From assembly GCA_910574885.1 (NCBI GenBank), contig CAJTDD010000014.1, positions 53,726-117,725 of the forward strand: 64,000 nt of DNA, in the 5' to 3' direction. The position numbers were made by a program, and so were the translations under genes. The stretch is from Lachnospiraceae bacterium. GTDB taxonomy: Bacteria; Bacillota; Clostridia; Lachnospirales; Lachnospiraceae. This document shows positions 17,556 through 25,177 of this stretch, piece after piece; the stretch's first letter is position 1; the number at the start of each line of letters is the position of its first letter. The notes under the pieces are model-generated. The model saw only the letters and a list, made by a program, of their open reading frames with translations, was not told where the DNA came from and searched no databases.

Positions 17556-18056
17556 ATGGAACGGCAAAATAATGATAAGAGAGAGCTGCTGCAATGGATT
17601 TTTAATAATACCAATAATTGGCTGCATTTTGCGGAAGCTAAGAATGCAGCTATGATTGCTTTTAATGTTGCAATGGCTGCGTTTCTGGCAGAAATGGATA
17701 TGCCCCGTGTTGTTTTTGCGGGATTGGTAGTTTCAATGGCTGTGTCCGTGTGGGCGTTTTATCCGGTCAACGATAAGCTTCCAAGGATTTCAGGTAGAAT
17801 CGTAACGGCTAATTTGCTGCATTATGCTTATATTGCATCTTTAGAGCGTGACCAGTACCTTCAAAAATTGTATGGGAGGTATTGGGGAGAAACTCAGGTG
17901 AATTCTGGTAGTTTCCCCCAAATAGAAAAAGATTACTGTGAAGAAATTGTGTCAAATGCAAGGATTACATTGAGAAAGCAGAATTGTTTTAATATCAGCT
18001 TTTTCATTGATATCATTACGATGTTGCTGTTGGTTATATTATTTATCTTTACATAA
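17556..18056 (+). CDS. PycTM-like small transmembrane effector
   Basis: The protein has 166 residues and three predicted membrane helices: about 28-46 (AAMIAFNVAMAAFLAEM), 50-70 (VVFAGLVVSMAVSVWAF) and the C-terminal 145-166. The N-terminal phrase NNWLHFAEAKNAAMIAFN matches my memory of the PycTM/DUF5706 consensus (waEAKNg-hhaFN). In known Pycsar systems the cyclic pyrimidine made by PycC activates PycTM, which damages the cell membrane and aborts phage growth. GGGGAG lies upstream of the ATG, nine bases after the cyclase gene. It ends 12 bases from the convergent hemolysin III gene. Confidence 0.75.
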   Translation: MERQNNDKRELLQWIFNNTNNWLHFAEAKNAAMIAFNVAMAAFLAEMDMPRVVFAGLVVSMAVSVWAFYPVNDKLPRISGRIVTANLLHYAYIASLERDQYLQKLYGRYWGETQVNSGSFPQIEKDYCEEIVSNARITLRKQNCFNISFFIDIITMLLLVILFIFT

Positions 18057-18068
18057 GGCTACAGTTCT

Positions 18069-18731
18069 TTAGAGTACAAATGCATACATTACGATAAAGT
18101 GGCATGCGCTTCCGCCCATTACGAACAGGTGGAAGATCTCATGGCTTCCGAAGTATCTGTGCTTGCTGTTGAACAATGGCAATTTTAGTGCATAGATGAC
18201 TCCTCCTACCGTGTAGATGATACCTCCAGCCAGCAGCCATCCGAATGCGGCGGCAGACATGGAGTTTAATATCTGGGTAAAGGCTAGTACGCAAGTCCAT
18301 CCCATCCCGATATAGAGGACGGAGGATACCCATCTTGGGCAGTATACCCAGAATGCTTTTATCAGGATGCCGATGAGGGCGATTCCCCATACGATACTTA
18401 GGAGGATAATCCCGGTCTTGCCGCCGAGTACCAGCAGGCAGATGGGGGTGTAGCTTCCTGCAATCAGGACGCTGATCATCATGTGGTCTACCTTCTTCAA
18501 GATTGTATTTATCTTTTCCGAGCGGTTGAAGGTATGGTATGAGGTACTTGCCGCATAGAGCAGGATTAAGCTTGCGGCGTAGACCGCGATGGAGATTACG
18601 TAAATCCTGCCGGGTTCATGGGCTGCTTTTATCAGCAGCGGTACGGCTGCAAATATTGCCATTAACATTCCGATAAAATGTGTGATTGCACTTCCTGGGT
18701 CTTTGATATGTTCTTCGAGTGTATGTGACAT
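18069..18731 (-). CDS. Hemolysin III / PAQR-family membrane protein
   Basis: The protein has 220 residues and seven membrane helices. The family's zinc-site residues are visible: THFIGM near the N-terminus, KKVDHMMI in the middle and HEIFHLFVMGGSACHF near the C-terminus. Bacterial members are integral membrane proteins of uncertain function (Bacillus cereus HlyIII was named for pore-forming activity). The start at 18731 follows GGAGGTGATA; an upstream in-frame ATG at 18857 has no ribosome binding site. The leader contains the palindrome GTAGTTTTGAAAACTAC (18765-18781). Confidence 0.92.
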   Translation of the reverse strand: MSHTLEEHIKDPGSAITHFIGMLMAIFAAVPLLIKAAHEPGRIYVISIAVYAASLILLYAASTSYHTFNRSEKINTILKKVDHMMISVLIAGSYTPICLLVLGGKTGIILLSIVWGIALIGILIKAFWVYCPRWVSSVLYIGMGWTCVLAFTQILNSMSAAAFGWLLAGGIIYTVGGVIYALKLPLFNSKHRYFGSHEIFHLFVMGGSACHFIVMYAFVL

Positions 18732-18860
18732 ATTATCACCTCCTGGTTTAATAAAACATGACACGTAGTTTTGAAAACTACATTGTGATATGTTTATATT
18801 ATACCCAGTGAGGATAAATTGCAAGCATAATAATGAAATTTTTAATATTGTATGCAAGTA

Positions 18861-19988
18861 TTACTGTGTGATTACAGGTACACGTACTTTCTCGGCGTCC
18901 ATGCCGATTTCGTTCTCCACATAAAATATTAGTTCTTTTACGTTCTCATATTCAATGAATTGGGAGAAGGTTCCGGTCGCCTGATACTGTGTAAAATCAT
19001 CATTTGTGTAATGTCCGTTACTCCAGTTGGTTATGTGCTCCAGTACCGTTCCGTCTTCAAGGACTACCCCCATAAGTTCAGGCGGGTCTATAGCATGTTC
19101 AAATGTTTCCGTCTCGCCGTTTAAACCGATAGCGGTTTCTGTTCTCATCTGGCGTTTCCAGCCGTAATCAATGGTGAAGGAGACGGGAGACATTCGGATT
19201 TTGTTTACTTTTGCTTCTGTTCCGGTAATCTGCTGGCTTATCGTATACTCTGCTCCATTATCCTCATTATCGAGTACGATATTAAGCTCCCATGTGGACG
19301 CCAAAAGAGGAGGTAATTCAGTGAGCGTTCGTTTTTCTTCGTAGGAGTCAATAATATCGGTGAATGTTAATTTTATTTCTTTGCCAAGCAGACTTCCCTC
19401 TTCCGTCTCTACCAATACAAGTTCATATGTCATGCCGTCATTCCAGATATCGTCCGGCTGCGTATCCGGGAAATCGGACTCAAGAAAGCCCGCATTCATG
19501 GAAAGTGTGTCCATACCATCCATTTTCACATCGACATTGCGGAAATTCATGCGTTGCCGTAATGGAAATTGTTCGCTGCCATAGATTTTTATGACGACGA
19601 TTGCGGCAGTGTTGTCGGCAACGGATTGGACAGCCTCAAACCGTACGCCGTCGTGTTCTGTAAACTGATTCATTTCTTTTGCAGTGTTGGATTCATTCAA
19701 TTTCTTCTCCATCTCGGGTGTTACTTGATACTCTTCCTTAAATTTGTCGTTCCAGTGAAAATAAGTTGCGGCGCTTACCGACAGAGTGCCAATCATAAGG
19801 ACTGCTGCAAGTATGAAGACGGCGTATTTTTTCCGGTTGGGGCTTGTTTTCCGTCGTGTCCGTTTTTTGGCAGGTGGGTCTGCTTCTGCATGGATTCGGT
19901 TAAATGCCTGTTCTGCTTTCTGATATACAATTTCCGGTATTTCTGCATCTTCCCGCAGCTTTTTGAGCAATACTTCTTTTTGTTCCAT
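18861..19988 (-). CDS. Anti-sigma factor-like membrane protein (DUF4179 type)
   Basis: The protein has 375 residues: a cytoplasmic N-terminal region (1-60), one membrane helix (YAVFILAAVLMIGTLSVSAA, about 63-82) and a large extracytoplasmic part. This is the layout of the DUF4179 proteins that pair with ECF sigma factors in Firmicutes. The start at 19988 has AGGAGGG ten bases upstream; an in-frame ATG at 20012 has none. It overlaps the end of the sigma gene by 89 bases. It presumably holds the sigma factor inactive until an envelope signal is sensed. Confidence 0.82.
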   Translation of the reverse strand: MEQKEVLLKKLREDAEIPEIVYQKAEQAFNRIHAEADPPAKKRTRRKTSPNRKKYAVFILAAVLMIGTLSVSAATYFHWNDKFKEEYQVTPEMEKKLNESNTAKEMNQFTEHDGVRFEAVQSVADNTAAIVVIKIYGSEQFPLRQRMNFRNVDVKMDGMDTLSMNAGFLESDFPDTQPDDIWNDGMTYELVLVETEEGSLLGKEIKLTFTDIIDSYEEKRTLTELPPLLASTWELNIVLDNEDNGAEYTISQQITGTEAKVNKIRMSPVSFTIDYGWKRQMRTETAIGLNGETETFEHAIDPPELMGVVLEDGTVLEHITNWSNGHYTNDDFTQYQATGTFSQFIEYENVKELIFYVENEIGMDAEKVRVPVITQ

Positions 19989-20502
19989 TACGTTTTTCCC
20001 TCCTTTTTTCATTCAGATAAATGTTCTGTAGTTCTTCCCGCCCCCGTTTCAGGCGAGTGCGTACTGTGTTTTCGTTCATATCGAGAATCTGGGCAATCTC
20101 TCCGGTACGGAATCCTTCCACATAATAGAGAATCATGACGAGACGGTATTTTTCGTCTAAGAGGCGGATAACTTCTTTCCACTCCAGTTCATCGTACCGT
20201 TTGTCTGTGACTGGCTGTTCCGCTGTTTCTTCGGAGAAATCTAATATTTTTTTGTTTCTTAGGATATTACAGCATTTACTCATCAATATTTTTATCATCC
20301 ATGTTTTGAAATAAGCGTTATTTTTTAGAAATGAGATTTTCTCGTAACATGTCATGATAGTGTCTTGTATCGCATCTGCCGCATCTTCGTCGGATGCGAG
20401 ATATGATTTGGCAATTTTATACATGGTCTGCATGTGCAGGCGGATTAATTTTTCAAATGCATCCGCATCATTTTCTTTTGCTCTTTGTACCAATTCATCC
20501 AT
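19900..20502 (-). CDS. ECF RNA polymerase sigma factor
   Basis: The protein has 200 residues. Region 2 (ADAFEKLIRLHMQTMYKIAKSYL and DEDAADAIQDT) and region 4 (YRLVMILYYVEGFRTGEIAQILDMNENTVRTRLKRGREEL) are complete. The natural end would be expected soon after residue ~157. Instead the frame runs on for about 30 basic residues through the start of the anti-sigma gene. One extra A in the A6 run near 20005-20011 would end the protein at TAATG, exactly on the anti-sigma start. GGAGGGA precedes the ATG. An ECF-type promoter lies 35 bases upstream, suggesting autoregulation. Confidence 0.93.
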   Translation of the reverse strand: MDELVQRAKENDADAFEKLIRLHMQTMYKIAKSYLASDEDAADAIQDTIMTCYEKISFLKNNAYFKTWMIKILMSKCCNILRNKKILDFSEETAEQPVTDKRYDELEWKEVIRLLDEKYRLVMILYYVEGFRTGEIAQILDMNENTVRTRLKRGREELQNIYLNEKRREKRNGTKRSIAQKAAGRCRNTGNCISESRTGI

Positions 20503-20536
20503 GCGTTATGTCCCTCCTTTTTATCCTTCTATCTAT

Positions 20537-20565
20537 TAGACGTGTGGCAGGGTGTTTCTGTTTCA
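20537..20565 (-). promoter_or_regulatory. ECF-type autoregulatory promoter
   Basis: On the minus strand TGAAAC (20565-20560) is followed after 17 bases by CGTCTA (20542-20537). This is the -35/-10 pattern of ECF sigma factors (GAAAC and CGTC), placed just upstream of the sigma gene. Confidence 0.65.
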
Positions 20566-20682
20566 AATTTTTATGCCCTTTGCAAAAGTAAAATTATGGC
20601 AGAAAATAAGTTACTAAGGCAGACGATGTGTGCTATATATAGATAATACAAATAAATAGATGTATATATTGATTATATCAAT

Positions 20683-20711
20683 TTGATGGCTGCAATGTAT
20701 ACTGCTATAAT
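20683..20711 (+). promoter_or_regulatory. Sigma-A promoter of the sugar ABC transporter
   Basis: TTGATG (20683-20688) and TATAAT (20706-20711) are separated by 17 bases, 55 bases upstream of the binding-protein gene. Confidence 0.7.
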
Positions 20712-20765
20712 GATTGGAGAAACTTAGTTATATGTTTTTATTTGTTATTGCGAAGGAGGAAATTT

Positions 20766-22073
20766 ATGAAAAAGAGATTTGTCAGTATGTTCCTTGTTGT
20801 ATCTATGGCTGCGTCTATGGCAGCCGGATGCGGCGGGAAAGAGGAGTCCGGCAGTACGCCGTCTGATACGGGCGGTACGGAGAGTACGGACGAGGAAGAC
20901 AAGGGAGGAAACGGCGGGGGCAGTATTACCTTCATGGCTCCGGACTGGGCGATTCCTGCAGATGAGCAGCTGAAAGAGTTCACCGACGAGACGGGGATCG
21001 AAGTCGTTGTGAATGAGGTTGGATGGGATGATATCCGTGACAAGCTGGTTACTGCGGCAGCAGGCGGACAGGCTGTGGCGGACGTTGTGGAAGTGGATTG
21101 GTCATGGGTCGGTGAATTTTACGCGGCTGACTGGTTAGAGCCCCTTGACGTGGCGGATGATGTGAAGGACGATATGCCGACATTGGAGACATTTACCAAG
21201 GATGGAAAGGTGCTTGCGGTGCCTTATGCCAATGATTACCGGCTGTCTTACTATAATACAAAGCAGTATGAGGATGCGGGCATCAGCGGGGAACCTCAGA
21301 CGTGGGACGAGGTGTATCAGAACTGTAAGACTCTGAAAGAGAAGGGTGTCTGCGACTATCCCTTTGCACTGCCTCTGAACGCTGAGGAGAAGACGTCTAC
21401 GTATCTGATGTGGCTTGCTTACACGATGAATGGCGTTGTATTTAATGATGACGGGACTTTGAATAAGGATTCGGTACTTGCGGCTTTGAAATATGAAGAG
21501 AATCTGATTAAGGATGAGCTGGTTGACCCTGCGGATAAGACTTCTTCCGGTATGGATGCCTATAAGAGGATTTTGTCCGGGTCTGCAAATTTCCTGACCG
21601 GGCCGACTTCTTTCGTATCGAAGAGCACCAATGAAGAGGATTGCAGTGTGATTGGCCAGATTACGCCGATTCTGGTTCCCGGCAAGGATGCAAAGGCGAC
21701 TGTCACCATGGCGCTTCCTGAGGCTCTGGGCGTTACGAAGTTCTCTGAGAATAAAGAGGATGCGAAGAAATTCATTGAGTGGTATACTTCTGCCGAGATG
21801 CAAGAGAAGCTGAATGAGACGAATACGGCGATTCCGACTCGGAATTCTGTGTTGAAGAAGCTGATTGACGACGGTAAGATCCAGAATGCCGGCGCGATGA
21901 TGGAAGAGGCAGAGCTGATTGCATCTCCATTCCCGGATGGAATCCCGGCTTACTATGCTGAGATGAGCAATGCCATGTACAATGCAATCAATAAGATGGC
22001 GTTGGGAGAGATGTCCGCAGATGAGGCTTACGCAGAGATGGAGGCGAAGGTTGCCGAGCTTGCGGCAGAATAA
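20766..22073 (+). CDS. Sugar ABC transporter substrate-binding lipoprotein
   Basis: This extracellular solute-binding protein (family 1, MalE-like) has 435 residues. A lipoprotein signal with lipobox MAAGCGG (cysteine at residue 21) is followed by a Ser/Gly/Glu linker, then the two-lobed binding fold. EVDWSWVGEFYAADWLEPL and VPYANDYRLSYYNTK are typical of carbohydrate-binding members. GGAGG precedes the ATG at 20766. The two permease genes follow, with spacings of one base and a one-base overlap. The substrate cannot be told from the sequence. No ATPase gene is linked; a shared MsmK-type ATPase elsewhere is likely. Confidence 0.93.
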   Translation: MKKRFVSMFLVVSMAASMAAGCGGKEESGSTPSDTGGTESTDEEDKGGNGGGSITFMAPDWAIPADEQLKEFTDETGIEVVVNEVGWDDIRDKLVTAAAGGQAVADVVEVDWSWVGEFYAADWLEPLDVADDVKDDMPTLETFTKDGKVLAVPYANDYRLSYYNTKQYEDAGISGEPQTWDEVYQNCKTLKEKGVCDYPFALPLNAEEKTSTYLMWLAYTMNGVVFNDDGTLNKDSVLAALKYEENLIKDELVDPADKTSSGMDAYKRILSGSANFLTGPTSFVSKSTNEEDCSVIGQITPILVPGKDAKATVTMALPEALGVTKFSENKEDAKKFIEWYTSAEMQEKLNETNTAIPTRNSVLKKLIDDGKIQNAGAMMEEAELIASPFPDGIPAYYAEMSNAMYNAINKMALGEMSADEAYAEMEAKVAELAAE

Positions 22074-22074
22074 T

Positions 22075-22941
22075 ATGAAAAAGAAGATATTACCTTATCT
22101 TTTGTTGTCACCCATGATTTTTATCATGGGTGTATTAGTATTTTATCCGGTGATTGCCACATTTTCCTATAGTTTAAAGAAATGGAAACTGACGGCGCCA
22201 AATGATATCCGTATGGTGGGGCTGCGTAACTATATGTCGATTCTGAAATCGGATTCTTTCTGGTATAGTTTCCGAAATACGCTGTTTATTCTTGCCGTCG
22301 TGGTTGTTTTAACAGCTGTGCTGGGATTTCTTGTGGCAGTGTTTCTGAATATTGATGTGAAATGGTCAGGGGTTCTGCTGGCGGCCGCCATACTGCCATG
22401 GGCGCTTCCACCTTATGTGAATGGAGTTTTGTGGAAGTTCGTGTTTTCTTCCGGATATGGATTTATGAATAAAGTCTGCATTAGCCTGGGGCTCGTGAGT
22501 GAACCGATTGAGTGGCTGAGTTCCAGATGGTCGCTTCTTCTGGTTGTTTCTTTGGTCGTGGCCTGGCGGAGTATTCCGTTTATGGCGTTGGTGTGCCTGG
22601 CGGGAAGGCAGTCCATTCCGGATGGCGTCTATGAGGCGGCGCGGATTGACGGAGGGAATAGGACGAGTATTTTCCGGAGGGTTACGCTGCCGCTGATGCT
22701 GCCGTTTCTGGGAATTGGGATTACTTCTACTTCCGTTACCGCGATTAATGTGTTTGATGAGATTATTGCGTTGTCGGGGTACAGTGATTTGGGGAAGAAT
22801 CTGTTGGTGGAAAGTTATCTGACTACATTTTCTTTCCTGGATTTTGGAAAGGGAAGTGCGATTACTTATCTCGTGATGTTTTTCGCGGGAATTTTAGGGG
22901 TATTCTACCTTAGGAACCTGAACAGGGAGGTGGAATACTGA
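22075..22941 (+). CDS. Sugar ABC transporter permease (MalF type)
   Basis: The protein has 288 residues, six membrane helices, and the ATPase-contact EAA loop EAARIDGGNRTSIFRRVTLP near residue 180. The start at 22075 lies one base after the upstream stop. It forms a heterodimer with the next gene product in the cytoplasmic membrane. A longer in-frame reading from 21970 overlaps the binding-protein gene and is rejected. Confidence 0.93.
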   Translation: MKKKILPYLLLSPMIFIMGVLVFYPVIATFSYSLKKWKLTAPNDIRMVGLRNYMSILKSDSFWYSFRNTLFILAVVVVLTAVLGFLVAVFLNIDVKWSGVLLAAAILPWALPPYVNGVLWKFVFSSGYGFMNKVCISLGLVSEPIEWLSSRWSLLLVVSLVVAWRSIPFMALVCLAGRQSIPDGVYEAARIDGGNRTSIFRRVTLPLMLPFLGIGITSTSVTAINVFDEIIALSGYSDLGKNLLVESYLTTFSFLDFGKGSAITYLVMFFAGILGVFYLRNLNREVEY

Positions 22942-23780
22942 TGAAGGGTTGGAAGAGAGGCGGTTATCTATTGGCGTTGGCTGTGTTTCTGGTTCTGACG
23001 CTGGGACCGTTTTTGTGGACTTTTGTGCTGTCTGTCACGCCGGAATATGCGATGATGGAGAAGAGTACAAGCCTGCTGCCGGATGTGGTGACATTTGATA
23101 ATTACCAGGAGCTTTTGACGCAAGGGACCAGAAAAGGTTCTGTCCTGATTATGGGGATTAAGAATGCGCTGAAGGCTGTGGGGGTGACGCTTGCGCTTGG
23201 GATTCCAATTGCAATGATGAGCGCTTATGCGCTGAGCCGTATGGAGTTTCGGGGAAGGCGTTTGATTAAGAATCTGCTGCTGATTACGATGGTGATTCCT
23301 GTGATGGCGACGATTATTCCATTGTTCCGGTTATTCGTGGCAAGGCAGTGGCTGGATGATGTGTTCTGGCTTTCTATGGTGTATGTCAGTTCTTATCTGC
23401 CCATGATAACGTGGCTGATGTCCAATTATTTTGCGACCATACCTAAGGAGCTGGAGGAAGCGGCGATGATTGACGGATGTGGGAGATTGGCTTCTTTTTT
23501 GCGGATTATCGTACCTGCTTCTTATCCGATTATCCTGTCGGCGGCGTTGATTATGTTTTTGAATACGTGGAGTCAGTTCCAGATTCCGTTGATTCTGGCT
23601 TCTTCACTGGAAACGAAACCAGTTGCGATTGTGGTGTCAGAATTTATGACGAAGGATTCCGTGCAGTATGGGCTTACTGCGGCGGCGGGGATGATTGCGG
23701 TCGTGCCGCCGGCGGCTGCGGCGTTGGTGTTTCGGAGGTTTTTGATTTCCGGGATGATGGGAGGGGCGGTGAAAGGGTAG
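22941..23780 (+). CDS. Sugar ABC transporter permease (MalG type)
   Basis: The protein has 279 residues and six membrane helices, with the EAA loop EEAAMIDGCGRLASFLRIIVP around residues 173-193. The start codon shares its A with the upstream TGA stop. It is the last gene of the three-gene operon; a weak hairpin terminator lies at 23835. Confidence 0.93.
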   Translation: MKGWKRGGYLLALAVFLVLTLGPFLWTFVLSVTPEYAMMEKSTSLLPDVVTFDNYQELLTQGTRKGSVLIMGIKNALKAVGVTLALGIPIAMMSAYALSRMEFRGRRLIKNLLLITMVIPVMATIIPLFRLFVARQWLDDVFWLSMVYVSSYLPMITWLMSNYFATIPKELEEAAMIDGCGRLASFLRIIVPASYPIILSAALIMFLNTWSQFQIPLILASSLETKPVAIVVSEFMTKDSVQYGLTAAAGMIAVVPPAAAALVFRRFLISGMMGGAVKG

Positions 23781-23834
23781 GTTTGATTTAGACAAAAAAG
23801 TGCTGTAGTCCAAAGGTACAAAATAATTGATTTC

Positions 23835-23890
23835 AAAAGGGTTTTCTGTATGGTGTCTGTTTACAGGCGCTTTAGTCAGAAAACTCTTTT
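23835..23890 (+). terminator. Stem-loop downstream of the ABC operon
   Basis: AAAAGGGTTTTCTG (23835-23848) pairs with CAGAAAACTCTTTT (23877-23890), with one G-U pair, around a 28-base loop. AT content at both stem ends would allow termination in either direction. Confidence 0.5.
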
Positions 23891-23942
23891 ATTTAGGACA
23901 ATAAAAAGTTTTCGGAGCATGTTTTCTATTGTTTTTTCCATT

Positions 23943-24158
23943 TTAAATAATCATAAATCCTTTTTCCAGAATATTCCCATTCATTCGAAGTTTCTCTGGA
24001 TGCAACATATGTTTTATTGTAATTTCCCAAATAGAAGCCGTACTGTAAAATATTTTATTTTCCATATCAAGAAGCAGCTCTTTTGCTTTTCCTGACAACT
24101 TAGGATCATTTAATACTGCCCAGATAGCTATATGTGTATCTATCAATATCTTCATCAT
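23943..24158 (-). pseudogene. Truncated PIN-domain (VapC-like) toxin
   Basis: The N-terminal half of a PIN-domain RNase toxin is clear: MKILIDTHIAIWAVLNDPKL, with the first acidic residue of the active site, and STASIWEITIKHMLHPEKL. The frame stops after about 71 residues, while VapC proteins have about 130, and the C-terminal acidic residues are missing. Downstream sequence shows no continuation. The ATG overlaps the antitoxin stop (ATGA). The product is unlikely to be an active nuclease. Confidence 0.7.
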
Positions 24159-24334
24159 AGGCACACTCCAAACATCTCTGCAATTTCATCATTGCATTCA
24201 TCTATATCATAATCTGCATCAATAAGATCCTGGCCTTCTAAACTGCCAATTCTCCGAACTATCTTTTTACTCATAGCCAACTCGTCAACATTTTCCTCTT
24301 TGTTTTCAGAGGGTTTCATAAAACGCTCTATCAT
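24155..24334 (-). CDS. Probable antitoxin partner of the truncated PIN toxin
   Basis: A 59-codon frame ends in a TGA that overlaps the toxin ATG by four bases, the usual antitoxin-toxin arrangement. It is very acidic, with DADYDIDECNDEIAEMFG at the C-terminus, which fits the toxin-wrapping tail of VapB-like antitoxins. I see no good ribosome binding site for the ATG at 24334, and the frame is closed by a stop about 13 codons upstream. The N-terminal DNA-binding part may be missing or start elsewhere. Confidence 0.45.
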   Translation of the reverse strand: MIERFMKPSENKEENVDELAMSKKIVRRIGSLEGQDLIDADYDIDECNDEIAEMFGVCL

Positions 24335-24442
24335 TTCGAGTAAAAAGCGTAAATTATCAATCAGTTCCTCTCAATATACTTTAAAAACTCTTTTTCGTAT
24401 CCAGGAGTGATCAGTAACTGAATACTACGAAAGCGGAAGATG

Positions 24443-24595
24443 TTATATCCTCCGCTTCCTATCCATCACCTTACAATACACCACCGCCACCAACGTACTC
24501 ACTGCTGTCGCCGCAATCCCGGCCCCTACGATTCCCGCCGGATTCACGCTTCTGTACTGGCTCCGGTACGGTTGTGTCAAGTTAAGACTAAAAAA
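24443..24595 (-). repeat. spmA 3'-end fragment 1 with junction motif
   Basis: On the minus strand this reads in frame as the last 41-42 codons of spmA (RSQYRSVNPAGIVGAG to MDRKRRI, stop at 24443-24445). It joins at 24568/24569 to the motif GGTTGTGTCAAG-TTAAGACTAAAAA (plus-strand reading). A hairpin with arms AAGCGGA and TCCGCTT spans its end. It is the fragment farthest from spmA and may be the original end of the gene. Confidence 0.85.
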
Positions 24596-24646
24596 TTTGA
24601 TGGTTACATATTTTTTAACCAGTAGATGAGTAGGTTGAAAAATTTA

Positions 24647-25166
24647 TTATTTTTGTTTTAATAGATCCCATAAGGTCATTTCTTTTCTACGAATTTTTGA
24701 TATCCGTCTATATTCATGCAACGCATTTATTAAGATATTTATATCAGAAAAATATTCATAAATAAAATCATAACTTTTTACTTTGCTATATTTCAAAGCA
24801 CGCTTACAATATGTACTTGGTTTCTCTCCTGAATTTTTAAAATCTTTGTATCTGTCTTCATTACATATTATAAGCATTTCAATTTCAGGAGCTGTAACTA
24901 CATTTATAACATCTACCTTCTTTTCATATGCTTTGCGTAGCTTAAAATTTTCATTTCTTGAATCTAAAATTCGATAAACTGTTATTTTTTCGGAAAAGCC
25001 TTTCTTTAGGTACTTTTCTTCAAAATCTCTTCCTCGTCGGCATTTTAACACTTCTTCTTCAATTAGATCTTCTCTCTCAAAAAACTAAGCTATGGTTGTC
25101 CAGTAATAAATCTAATATTGCGTGTTCGGCACCGCCTTCGCATATACATGCTAAATATTTTGCCAT
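24647..25166 (-). pseudogene. Frameshifted small partner of the AAA ATPase (TOPRIM/RloB-like N-terminus)
   Basis: The gene starts at 25166 (GATAGGAGG upstream) with MAKYLACICEGGAEHAILDL, resembling the CEGxxE opening of RloB/TOPRIM-type proteins. It hits TGA after 29 codons. Removing one base from the homopolymer at 25079-25084 (A6 on the plus strand) restores one frame of about 172 residues: EREDLIEEEV, then the long downstream reading with RILDSRNENF, VVTAPEIEMLII and YDFIYEYFSDINILINAL. The downstream part has no start of its own with a ribosome binding site. It is either a disrupted gene, a sequencing error, or a slippery switch. Confidence 0.7.
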
Positions 25167-25177
25167 TTTAAAGCCTC

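Noticed and set aside
24569..24595. Junction motif as a promoter (TTGACA on the minus strand)
   Set aside because: No -10 box lies 16-18 bases downstream in any of the three copies.
24440..24625. Plus-strand open frames over the spmA fragments (24440-24625, 26375-26686, 31264-31596)
   Set aside because: They are antisense to the in-frame spmA-end copies and have no ribosome binding sites.
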